A model generated the notes under the pieces. That model saw only the letters and a program-made list of their open reading frames with translations, was not told the DNA's origin and made no database searches. 64,000 nucleotides of DNA, taken from positions 44,252-108,251 of the forward strand of contig NZ_JAGIZB010000017.1 of NCBI RefSeq assembly GCF_017813395.1, read 5' to 3'. A program made the translations under genes and the position numbers. The stretch's first letter is position 1, and every line of letters begins with the position of its first letter. This document shows positions 28,293 through 35,512 of the stretch, one piece after another. The stretch is from Pararoseomonas baculiformis (GTDB lineage Bacteria; Pseudomonadota; Alphaproteobacteria; Acetobacterales; Acetobacteraceae).

Positions 28293-29047
28293 GGAATGCC
28301 CGGCACGAAGGCGCCGGGGGGCGGCAGGCCGGGGCTGACATAGGCGTGGTGCAGCGCGTCCAGCTGGGCCCAGAGCAGGTCGCATTTGAAGCGCAGCGCG
28401 GCCAGGACCTGTTCCTGCTGCTCGCGGCTGCGGGCCTCCCGCGTGACGTAGTCGAGTGCGAAAGCGACGTCCTGCGGCGCTTGCGTGAGGCGCGGGGTGA
28501 AATAGGCGAGCGTTGCCTCGTCCACGAAGTCATAGGCGCGGAGCATGCCGCTCACCCGCTCGGAGATGATGGCGGGAGAGAACATCTCGGTGAGAGAGGA
28601 GGCGACGGCTTCGAGCACGGTGCGTTCGCGCACGAAATGCACATAGGCATCCACGGCGAAGCGCGTGGCGGGAAGGAGGCCGCGGAGGGAGGTGACGTAG
28701 CTGTCCTCCAGGCTGAGGCCGCGCGTGAGAACGAGCCAGCGCTCCACGCCGCCGGGCTTGCTGCCGTCGCCGTCATGGTCCTCCAGCCGGCGGCGCCATT
28801 CGCGGCGCAGCGCGGTGGTGGGCAGGCGCGCGAGGAGGGAGGCATCCTTCGCGGGGATGCTGGCCTGGTAGTAGTAGCGGTTGAGTGCCCAGGCCTGGAC
28901 CTGGCCCTTGGTCAGCTTCCCGCCATGCAGGAGGCGATGGAAGGGATGCAGGTTGTGGTAGCGCTCGGCGCCGATGGCGCGAAGCTGCGCCTCCAGCTCA
29001 TCCGGGGCCAGCAGCCGGTCCGTCTCGTCCTGCAGCAGGGCGCTCAC
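28289..29047 (-). CDS. pqqC: Pyrroloquinoline-quinone synthase PqqC
   Basis: 252 residues. This cofactorless oxidase performs the last ring closure and eight-electron oxidation to PQQ. Recognised: RYHNLHPFHRLLHGGKLTKGQVQAWALNRYYYQ, IPAKDA and MLRAYDFVDEATLAYFTPRL, carrying the known active-site His, Arg, Lys and Tyr. The GTG start overlaps the pqqB stop. Confidence 0.97.
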   Translation of the reverse strand: MSALLQDETDRLLAPDELEAQLRAIGAERYHNLHPFHRLLHGGKLTKGQVQAWALNRYYYQASIPAKDASLLARLPTTALRREWRRRLEDHDGDGSKPGGVERWLVLTRGLSLEDSYVTSLRGLLPATRFAVDAYVHFVRERTVLEAVASSLTEMFSPAIISERVSGMLRAYDFVDEATLAYFTPRLTQAPQDVAFALDYVTREARSREQQEQVLAALRFKCDLLWAQLDALHHAYVSPGLPPPGAFVPGIP

Positions 29048-29976
29048 GCGGTGATCTCCATGCCGTCCTCGGCCACTTCCCAGCCCGCGGCGGCCACCTG
29101 GGCGCGCTCGGGGCTGTCCTCCAGCAGGACGGGGTTGGTGTTGTTCAGATGGATCAGGATGCGGCGGCGCACGCCCAGCCCGGCGAAGGCGGCGATGGTG
29201 CCGGCCTCGCCGGAGATGGACATGTGGCCCATCCGCGCGCCGGTCTTGGGGCCGGCACCGGCGCGGATCATCTCGTCGTCGCGCCAGAGGGTGCCGTCGA
29301 AGAAGACCGTGTCGGCGCCGCGCAGGCGGGTGCGCAGGGCATCGTCCATCATCGCGCAGCCCGGGATGAAATGGACGGCCGGACCATCCCCGGCCCGCAG
29401 GGCGATGCCGATGGTGGCGCCCTCCTCCCCCGGCTCCGCCTCGTCCCGGGTCTCCAGGAAGAGCGGCACCTTGCCGGGGACGGCATAGGCCTCAGCCGTG
29501 ATGCCGAGCGGGATGCCCTCCGCATCCAGCAATGGGAAGGGCGCGCCTGCCACCACCTCACGCCGGGGGACCATGGCGGGGTTCAGCGCGCCGAAGATGG
29601 GATTCGCGGCGAGCACGCCCAGTGACGGAGCGGTGGCATAGAGGGCGAAGGGATGGCGCTCGCGCAGGGAGAGAAGGCCGGCCACCGTATCCACCTCCGC
29701 CCCTGTGAGCAGGACGGCGGCGATGGGAGAATGGCGGATCGAGCCCGGCGCCGGGCGGGGGTGCAGGGCGGGCGTGGCGGCGATCTGGGCCGTGATCTCA
29801 GGCGCGGCGTTGAGCAGCACCCAGCGCTCGCCATCCACGCTGGCGGCGAGGGAACATTGAGTACGGGAACGGGCTGCCGGGTCTCCGGCGCGCGCGCGCA
29901 AGCAGCCCGGGCCGGCGGAGTTCCATTGCGGGAATCCGCCCCCTGCTGCCGCGCCAAGCACGATCAGCTTCAGCAT
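29044..29976 (-). CDS. pqqB: PQQ biosynthesis protein PqqB
   Basis: 310 residues of the metallo-beta-lactamase fold: LGAAAGGGFPQWN at the N-terminus, LTGAEVDTVAGLLSLRE, FFDGTLWRDDEM and MGHMSISGE. PqqB is thought to hydroxylate the tyrosine-derived intermediate. An acaggag site lies just before the ATG, at the foot of a hairpin that separates it from pqqA. Confidence 0.96.
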   Translation of the reverse strand: MLKLIVLGAAAGGGFPQWNSAGPGCLRARAGDPAARSRTQCSLAASVDGERWVLLNAAPEITAQIAATPALHPRPAPGSIRHSPIAAVLLTGAEVDTVAGLLSLRERHPFALYATAPSLGVLAANPIFGALNPAMVPRREVVAGAPFPLLDAEGIPLGITAEAYAVPGKVPLFLETRDEAEPGEEGATIGIALRAGDGPAVHFIPGCAMMDDALRTRLRGADTVFFDGTLWRDDEMIRAGAGPKTGARMGHMSISGEAGTIAAFAGLGVRRRILIHLNNTNPVLLEDSPERAQVAAAGWEVAEDGMEITA

Positions 29977-29987
29977 CAGGCTCCTGT

Positions 29988-30009
29988 CCCCCCGGAATCC
30001 TCCGGGGGG
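29988..30009 (-). promoter_or_regulatory. Hairpin between pqqA and pqqB
   Basis: A perfect 9-bp stem (ccccccgga and tccgggggg, 4-nt loop), 22 nt after the pqqA stop and 11 nt before the pqqB start. It may act as a partial terminator or mRNA-stability element so that the short substrate peptide gene is expressed more than the enzymes. Confidence 0.55.
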
Positions 30010-30031
30010 TGCCGGGCGTCAGACCTGGATC

Positions 30032-30109
30032 TCAGATCTCGGCGCAGGCGTAGGAATTGATCTCCATCGCGACGGAGACCTCGACAATCTTCGGGGACTT
30101 CCAGGCCAT
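30032..30109 (-). CDS. pqqA: PQQ precursor peptide PqqA
   Basis: 25 residues, too short for ordinary gene callers. It begins MAWKSPKIVEV and holds the conserved MEINSYA segment, whose Glu (16) and Tyr (20) are the two residues joined to form PQQ. A strong aggagg site precedes the ATG. It is first in pqqABCDE; upstream on the minus strand a ttgacg (30176-30181) could be part of the operon promoter, though I see no good -10 at normal spacing. Confidence 0.95.
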   Translation of the reverse strand: MAWKSPKIVEVSVAMEINSYACAEI

Positions 30110-30227
30110 ATTCTTCTCCTCCTGTTGGGGCTGCCATCGGGCGCCGGGGTGTATTGCGGCCCATCGGCGTTCCGTCGTCAACGGGAAGATGGGGCGAAGG
30201 ATGCGCGTTGCACCCCCTTACCTTGAT

Positions 30228-30974
30228 TCAGGGGGCCTCATTCAGGGGCCCTCTTTCAGAAGAGAGGAGGCGGACCGCGGCTTCAGCGGCGGCGGCCACC
30301 TGCTGCCATCCGGCGCGGCCGGCCGGGACCTGCCCGAAGCGTAGCGGCGGGCCGATCCGCAGATGCAGGGGCCGGAACGGGCGCGGGGTGCGGGACTGGG
30401 GCGGCCAGGCCTCATGCGCGCCCTGCAGCCAGCAGGGAACCACCGGGATATCGGTGCCGGCCACCAGCATGCCCAGCCCGGGCTGGAAGGCGCCCATGCT
30501 GCCGCTGCGGCTGCGCGTTCCCTCAGGGAAGAGGATGTAGACGAGATGGTCCTCGGCCAGCCGGGCCCGCATGGTGTCCAGGTCCCCCCGGCTGCTGCGG
30601 CCGCGCCACACCGGCAGGGCGTTGATGGCGTAGGCCGACAGGGCCGAGACGGCCGGGTTGGCGAAGAAGAGATCTCCTGCCGCCATGGCATGGGCCCGCC
30701 GCGCGGCATGGCCGCGCAGAGCGGCGGAGAGGGCCAGGGCATCGAGATGGCTGGCGTGATTGGCGACCATGACGAAAGGCGGGCCGGGCGGCAGGTTTTC
30801 CAGCCCCTCCACCCGGAAGCCGTGGCAGGCGCGGAGATAGGCGCGGACGCCACGCCGCCAGGCCGCGTTGATGCCCAGCCCGATCAGCCCCGGCTCCCGC
30901 CCGAGGCTGCGAAGGCGCTCGGCCGGCTTGAGGCCGAGATCCCGGGCCGGGCGGAGCTTCCAGGCTTCCATCAC
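30228..30974 (-). CDS. 1-acyl-glycerol-3-phosphate acyltransferase-like protein
   Basis: 248 residues of the PlsC superfamily. The HX4D motif is NHASHLD, the substrate motif is FPEGTRSRSG, and IPVVPCWLQGA is the fourth block. Members acylate lysophosphatidic acid or related glycerophosphates at the inner membrane. It is the last gene of a three-gene phospholipid operon (CDP-alcohol phosphotransferase, CdsA-like, acyltransferase), 7 nt after the CdsA-like stop. It may make the phosphatidic acid used by its neighbours. Confidence 0.88.
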   Translation of the reverse strand: MMEAWKLRPARDLGLKPAERLRSLGREPGLIGLGINAAWRRGVRAYLRACHGFRVEGLENLPPGPPFVMVANHASHLDALALSAALRGHAARRAHAMAAGDLFFANPAVSALSAYAINALPVWRGRSSRGDLDTMRARLAEDHLVYILFPEGTRSRSGSMGAFQPGLGMLVAGTDIPVVPCWLQGAHEAWPPQSRTPRPFRPLHLRIGPPLRFGQVPAGRAGWQQVAAAAEAAVRLLSSERGPLNEAP

Positions 30975-30981
30975 CCTTCCC

Positions 30982-31965
30982 TCAGCCCGTGATCACGCGG
31001 CTGGCGGCGCCCAGGCCGAAGCCCAGGAAGTAGTGGACGAGGTGGAAGATGGCGGGGGCCACCAGCAGAAGGGAATTGAAGCGATCCAGCACCCCGCCAT
31101 GGCCGGGCAGCACCGTGCCCATGTCCTTGATGCCCAGGTCCCGCTTGATGGAGGAGAGAAGCAGGTCCCCGGCCTGGCCGGCGATGCTGACCAGCGCGCC
31201 CATGGCCACCAGCCACACCGGGTTCGCGAGCGGCGTGCCGCGGAAGATGGCGGCGCCGACCAGGGCGACGAGGCTGGTGGTGACGGCCACGGCGCCGAGG
31301 GAGCCGGAGATGGTCTTGTTCGGGCTGGTGGCGGGCAGCAGCTTCGGCCCGCCGATCAGCTTGCCGCAGGTGAAGGCCGCGACGTCGTTCAGCGCCACGG
31401 CGGTGAGGAGGAGCAGGACCAGTGGGCGGTAGCCCGGGTCATTCGCCATGAAGCCGAGATGGGCGAGCCCGGCACCGAAGAGCATGAAGGCGAGGATGGC
31501 CAGCGCGGTGCGCTGGATATAACCCGCCGGCCGGTCCAGCGGGATGGTGGACACGGCCAGCAGGCAGGCGGTGAGTGGCCAGAGGGCGGTGAAGAAGCCG
31601 TACCAGTTATCCAGCGCCGCGAAGTTCACCGCGAGGATGCCGAGCACGATGATGAGGCTCAGCAGGCGTTCGCGGAACAGCCCGGTGGCGCGTGCGTATT
31701 CGCGGTAGCACAGCAGCGAGAGCACCGTGACCGCCGCGATGGTCCATTCCCGCCCGAGCAGGACGGGGCCGAGCATGAGCGGCAGGAGCACGCACCAGGA
31801 GGCCCAGCGGAGCCAGAGTTCCCGCCGGAACTCCGGCTTCGCACGGCCGGACCGCGCGATGCCGAGGATGGCGAGGCCGGACACCGCCAGCACGGCGAGG
31901 GTCGCGATGATGATGCCCGTGGTGACGGGATGGGCGAAAGCGCCGCCGGGCGGATGCGGGATCAT
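30982..31965 (-). CDS. Phosphatidate cytidylyltransferase-like protein (CdsA/YnbB type)
   Basis: 327 residues with about eight transmembrane helices. The CdsA signature is present (SSIKRDLGIKDMG, then LPGHGGVLDR), but the final Asp of the signature (DRxD) is Asn (DRFN). CdsA makes CDP-diacylglycerol from phosphatidate and CTP. The order, with a CDP-alcohol phosphotransferase upstream sharing a 4-nt ATGA overlap, resembles E. coli ynbA-ynbB, so this is likely an accessory rather than the housekeeping cdsA. Confidence 0.85.
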   Translation of the reverse strand: MIPHPPGGAFAHPVTTGIIIATLAVLAVSGLAILGIARSGRAKPEFRRELWLRWASWCVLLPLMLGPVLLGREWTIAAVTVLSLLCYREYARATGLFRERLLSLIIVLGILAVNFAALDNWYGFFTALWPLTACLLAVSTIPLDRPAGYIQRTALAILAFMLFGAGLAHLGFMANDPGYRPLVLLLLTAVALNDVAAFTCGKLIGGPKLLPATSPNKTISGSLGAVAVTTSLVALVGAAIFRGTPLANPVWLVAMGALVSIAGQAGDLLLSSIKRDLGIKDMGTVLPGHGGVLDRFNSLLLVAPAIFHLVHYFLGFGLGAASRVITG

Positions 31966-32624
31966 GCCCTTGCCCTCAGCGCCCGCGCCCCGCCGAGAAG
32001 GCGGCGCAGCGCGGTGATGCTGGCGAGGATGGTGACGAGGACCAGCGCCCAATAGGGCAGCCCCGCCTGCCAGGAGAGCGGCGTGACGGCGCACCAGAGC
32101 GCCAGGGCCGTGACGAGGGCCATGCGCTGCTGCTTGGCCATCGGGCCGCGGAAATCGCTGGGCGCGCCCGCCGCGCGGGCCGTGGTGCGGATATAGGCGG
32201 TGGCCATGGCGGCGAGCGAGGCCGCCAGCCCCCATGCCGGGCTTCCCGCCGCGACGCCGAGGCCGAGGAGCACGGCGGTGTCCGAGACGCGGTCCGGCAC
32301 CTCGTTCCAGAGTTCGCCCACGGGCGAGGCGACGCCGCGGCCGATGGCGACCATGCCGTCCATGAGATTGGCCAGGAGGCGGAGCTGGATGAGGATGGCT
32401 CCCGCGATCCAGAGCGGGCGGGCGGCTTCCGGCCACCAACCCGTGCCGGCCAGGGCTAGGCCGGCGAACAGGCCGGCGACCATGCCCGCGGCGGAAATGC
32501 CGTTCGGGGAGGCGCGGCGGCGGATCAGCCAGGCGGCGAGGGCATGGGCGGGACCAGTGTCGCGTGCGGCGATGGGGCGGCGGTCACCCCCCCGGTCCTC
32601 GGCGGAGGTGTTGGGCGGTTCCAT
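31962..32624 (-). CDS. CDP-alcohol phosphotransferase family membrane protein with altered active site
   Basis: 220 residues, about six helices. The family motif D-x2-D-G-x2-A-R-x8-G-x3-D-x3-D appears as NLMDGMVAIG, then VGELWNEVPDRVSD. The first and third Asp are Asn and the Arg is Ile; the second and fourth Asp remain. The protein therefore belongs to the fold but departs from classical enzymes. Its stop overlaps the CdsA-like ATG. The N-terminal 50 residues are soluble and charged. It is divergent from the FRG-domain gene. Confidence 0.82.
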   Translation of the reverse strand: MEPPNTSAEDRGGDRRPIAARDTGPAHALAAWLIRRRASPNGISAAGMVAGLFAGLALAGTGWWPEAARPLWIAGAILIQLRLLANLMDGMVAIGRGVASPVGELWNEVPDRVSDTAVLLGLGVAAGSPAWGLAASLAAMATAYIRTTARAAGAPSDFRGPMAKQQRMALVTALALWCAVTPLSWQAGLPYWALVLVTILASITALRRLLGGARALRARA

Positions 32625-32783
32625 GAGCCGAGGATGCCATGCGCGCGGGCGAGTAGGCCATGGCCGCGCAGGGTCCTGGCGCCATCCTGGCCGCCCCGCA
32701 GAATAGCGCAGGGAGGATCGCCGCTTCGTGATGCCGCGTGGCGGCGGGAAAGCGCCGTGATGCCGCCCCAGGGCGGAGGGGTG

Positions 32784-33644
32784 ATGGAACAGCTTGGCGT
32801 CTCGAAGCTCTGGTCCTTCCTGGATGGAGGGGATGGGGCGGTGCCGGTCACCAACGGGGTGGTGCGGTCCGGGCGGGGCTTTCGGGTCGGGAGCTATCTC
32901 GAACTCGCGGCGCGGGTGGCGGAGCTGCAGTTCCGGAACCGGCAGCACGTGCTTCTCTTCCGTGGCCAGGGCGGCGATTGGCGGAGCGTTCAGGGACGGA
33001 CCAGCATCATGCCCGGCCTGCTCCGCCCGCCGCCCGGGCGCTCCCGCGCGCCCGCCGCGCTGATCGCCGCGCGCTTCGAGACCCTGTCGCGGGCCGAGGC
33101 GCTGCTGGCCCAGGCCTTCCCGCCCGGCGGGCCGCTCGGGCGGCAGCGCGTGGCGCGGACGCGGCTGCTGCGCTGGTCCATCCTGCAGCACTACGAGATC
33201 TGCCCCACGCCGCTGCTGGACGTGACTCATTCTCTTCGCGTCGCGGCCTCCTTCGCGAGCCTGGGCGGCGGCGAGGAGGCCTTCCTGCATGTGCTTGCCG
33301 TGCCGAATCTCAGCGGCGCCGTGACGGTGCATGCGGAGGGTGGTCTGCAGGTCCTGCGGCTGGCCAGCATGTGCCCGCCCGTGGCGATGCGGCCGCATAT
33401 TCAGGAGGGATATCTGCTGGGCGAGTATCCGGAACTGGCGGGGCCACCACAGGGCCTGCCCGCGCTGCCGCACGAGATGGATTTCGGCCGGCGGATGGTC
33501 GCCAAGTTCCGGTTCGAACCAGGCCGCTTCTGGGCCGATCCGGCCTTCCTCCCGGTGCCGCGCGAGGCGCTCTATCCCGGGGAGCGGGATCCGCTGGAAC
33601 GGATTGCCCAGGGAATCAGGGCGGCGCTCGACCCCCTGCCCTAG
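32784..33644 (+). CDS. FRG domain-containing protein
   Basis: 286 residues. The FRG core is readable: HVLLFRGQGGDW (about residues 52-63), the RLLRWSILQHYEICPTPLLD block (about 130-150) with a long helix, and RVAASFAS. The FRG domain is named for the Phe-Arg-Gly triplet; its biochemical activity is not established. No signal peptide or membrane segment. A ggagggg site precedes the ATG of MEQLG; an in-frame ATG eight codons upstream is an alternative. No partner gene of a known defence system lies beside it. Confidence 0.8.
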   Translation: MEQLGVSKLWSFLDGGDGAVPVTNGVVRSGRGFRVGSYLELAARVAELQFRNRQHVLLFRGQGGDWRSVQGRTSIMPGLLRPPPGRSRAPAALIAARFETLSRAEALLAQAFPPGGPLGRQRVARTRLLRWSILQHYEICPTPLLDVTHSLRVAASFASLGGGEEAFLHVLAVPNLSGAVTVHAEGGLQVLRLASMCPPVAMRPHIQEGYLLGEYPELAGPPQGLPALPHEMDFGRRMVAKFRFEPGRFWADPAFLPVPREALYPGERDPLERIAQGIRAALDPLP

Positions 33645-33653
33645 CCCCCTGCC

Positions 33654-34475
33654 CTAGCCATCAATCTGCGGGTCCACCGCGGTGGCCGGCGCGGCCGGGC
33701 CGCCGCGGGCGACGCGGCCGCGGGACAGCTCGGTGACCACCCCGTGCAGGGTGCGCAGCTCCTGCTCCGTTACCTCGCCCCGCTGGAAAAGGTGGCGGAG
33801 ATTGCGGACCATGCCCGGGCGCTTGGGCAGGTTGTCCAGGAAGCCGCAGGCGTCCAGCTCCCCCGTGAGGCGGTTGAGGAAGCCCTCCAGCTCGCCCTTG
33901 GTGGCCACGCGGGTCTCGTTCGTCATGAGCGCGCGGGGAGGCGTGGGTTCCTCGGCCATCCACCACTCATAGGAGAGAATCATCACGGCCTGGGCGAGGT
34001 TCAGGCTCATATGGGCGGGATTAAGGGGATAGCGGACGAGGGTGTCGGCACGGGCCATGTCCTCGTTCTCCAGCCCTGCACGCTCCGGGCCGAAAAGGAT
34101 GGCGGCGCGCAGGCCGCGTGCATTGATCTCCCGCAGGTCCTCCGCCGCCGCGCGGGCGGTGCGGACGGGGATGATGACGTGGCGCGGGCGCGGGCAGGTG
34201 GCGAAGACACGCTGGCAGTCGGCGAGCGCGTCATCCACCGTTTCATGGATGGTGGCGGCGTCCAGGATGCGGTCGGCGCCGGAGGCGGCCCGATACGCGA
34301 CCTCCTGCGGCCATCCATCGCGCGGGGCGACGATGCGCAGGTGGAAGAGGCCACCATTGGCCATCGCGCGCGCCACGGTGCCGATGTTCTGCGCCATCTG
34401 GGGGCGGACGAGGACCACGATCGGGCTCTCGCCGGGCGGGGGTGTCAGGGCGGCGCCGCCCTCTCTGCCGGTCAT
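33654..34475 (-). CDS. trmJ: RNA 2'-O-methyltransferase, TrmJ type
   Basis: 273 residues of the SpoU/SPOUT knot fold. Motif 1 is PQMAQNIGTVARAMANGG, motif 2 is ILFGPERAGLENEDM, and motif 3 is NPAHMSLNLAQAVMILSYE. These bind S-adenosylmethionine through the trefoil knot. TrmJ methylates the ribose at position 32 of several tRNAs. A C-terminal helical extension (ETRVATKGELEGFLNRL onward) is typical of TrmJ. It converges with the FRG gene, 9 nt away. Confidence 0.9.
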   Translation of the reverse strand: MTGREGGAALTPPPGESPIVVLVRPQMAQNIGTVARAMANGGLFHLRIVAPRDGWPQEVAYRAASGADRILDAATIHETVDDALADCQRVFATCPRPRHVIIPVRTARAAAEDLREINARGLRAAILFGPERAGLENEDMARADTLVRYPLNPAHMSLNLAQAVMILSYEWWMAEEPTPPRALMTNETRVATKGELEGFLNRLTGELDACGFLDNLPKRPGMVRNLRHLFQRGEVTEQELRTLHGVVTELSRGRVARGGPAAPATAVDPQIDG

Positions 34476-34562
34476 GGGGCACGGGGATGCCGCGTGGAGA
34501 GGCCCTGGGCAAGCGGTGCTTTGGAGGAGGAGCCATGCCGCGCCCCCGCGGCAGCTGGCGGC

Positions 34563-34898
34563 TCAGGCCCTGCGGCGCAACACGCTGGCGCCCGCGGCCA
34601 GATGGGGCAGCGGCGCGCCATGGGCGCGGCGATAGGCGCTGCTGAAAGCCTCCCGCTCCAGCGCCTCGAGCCGTTCCATGTGGTGGATGAGCGTGCGCTC
34701 TGCCCGGGCGGAGGAGGCGTGCCGGCGGCGGAACAGGCGCCAGAGCTTCACCATGTTGACTGCCCAGGGATCATAGGCGTGGTCCTGCATGCGGCGGCGG
34801 ATCGGCGCGGGAAGGCTGTCATAGCTCGCCCATTCGTCGCCGGCATGGCGGAACCAGCATTCATCACGGGCCGTGTTGTCGTTGGTGAGGCGGGGCAT
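34563..34898 (-). CDS. Small hypothetical protein (possibly DUF6525-like)
   Basis: 111 residues, soluble and Arg-rich. The pattern ECWFRHAGDEWASYDSLPAPIRRRMQDHAYDPW recalls small alphaproteobacterial proteins of the DUF6525 kind, but I am not sure. It sits 87 nt downstream-side of trmJ's start on the same strand. No signal peptide, no Cys-rich site. Confidence 0.55.
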   Translation of the reverse strand: MPRLTNDNTARDECWFRHAGDEWASYDSLPAPIRRRMQDHAYDPWAVNMVKLWRLFRRRHASSARAERTLIHHMERLEALEREAFSSAYRRAHGAPLPHLAAGASVLRRRA

Positions 34899-35005
34899 GG
34901 GGAGGCTCCGTCGATGCGGCTTCCAGCATGCATTATGTTATAACATCACATTTGACATTCCGACAATCCGGCCTCTGCCGAGGCGATCACGGGTCAGCAG
35001 AACGG

Positions 35006-35512
35006 TCAGGCTGCGCGGCGGCGCAGCGCCTGCCATTCCGGGCGAAGGAGGGACAGGATGATCAGGTCCTCCCGGCTGCCATCGGGGCGAGGGCGGGCCT
35101 GGCGGAGGCGCCCTTCGATGGTGAAGCCTTCCCGCTGATAGACATGCAGCGCCCGTCCGTTGCTGGCCAGGGCATGCAGCCAGAAGCGGTGGGCTGCCGT
35201 ATTCGCGAAGGTCCAGTCCGTCACGGCATTGAAGAGCGGCGTGCCGAAGCCCCGGCCCGGCTGGGCCACCGCGATCCGCTTCAGGCAATGGTTGCCGCGC
35301 CTGTCCGTCAGCTCGGACAGGATGGCGAAGCCCACCGGCGCGGCTTCCGCCTCCGCGATGAAATAGGCAAAGGCGGGCGAGGCAAGCTGCGCGGCATGCT
35401 CCGCCTCGGCCTGTTGGTTGATGAAGGCGTCGTGGCCGGGCGTGGCTTCCACGGCCATGACGAAGCGGATGTCCTCCGCCCCGGCGCGGCGCAGGGTCAG
35501 CCGCGGCGCCAT
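35006..35512 (-). CDS. GNAT family N-acetyltransferase (RimJ/RimL-like)
   Basis: 168 residues. GNAT elements are readable: LTLRRAGAEDIRFV (strand 1), GFAILSEL, then LKRIAVAQPGRGFGTPLFNAVTDWTF, where Q-x2-G-x-G is the acetyl-CoA pyrophosphate loop, and LHALASNGRALHVYQREGF. It transfers an acetyl group from acetyl-CoA to an unknown amine. Its start overlaps the end of cysS by 16 nt, so the two are probably co-transcribed. Confidence 0.85.
   Translation of the reverse strand: MAPRLTLRRAGAEDIRFVMAVEATPGHDAFINQQAEAEHAAQLASPAFAYFIAEAEAAPVGFAILSELTDRRGNHCLKRIAVAQPGRGFGTPLFNAVTDWTFANTAAHRFWLHALASNGRALHVYQREGFTIEGRLRQARPRPDGSREDLIILSLLRPEWQALRRRAA

Noticed and set aside
30151..30181. pqq operon promoter
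   Set aside because: A good ttgacg is present on the minus strand, but the nearest -10-like hexamer is weak and 19 nt away, so I did not list it as a feature.
32784..33644. FRG gene as part of a phage-defence island
   Set aside because: No nuclease, restriction, toxin or mobile gene lies beside it; the neighbours are housekeeping.
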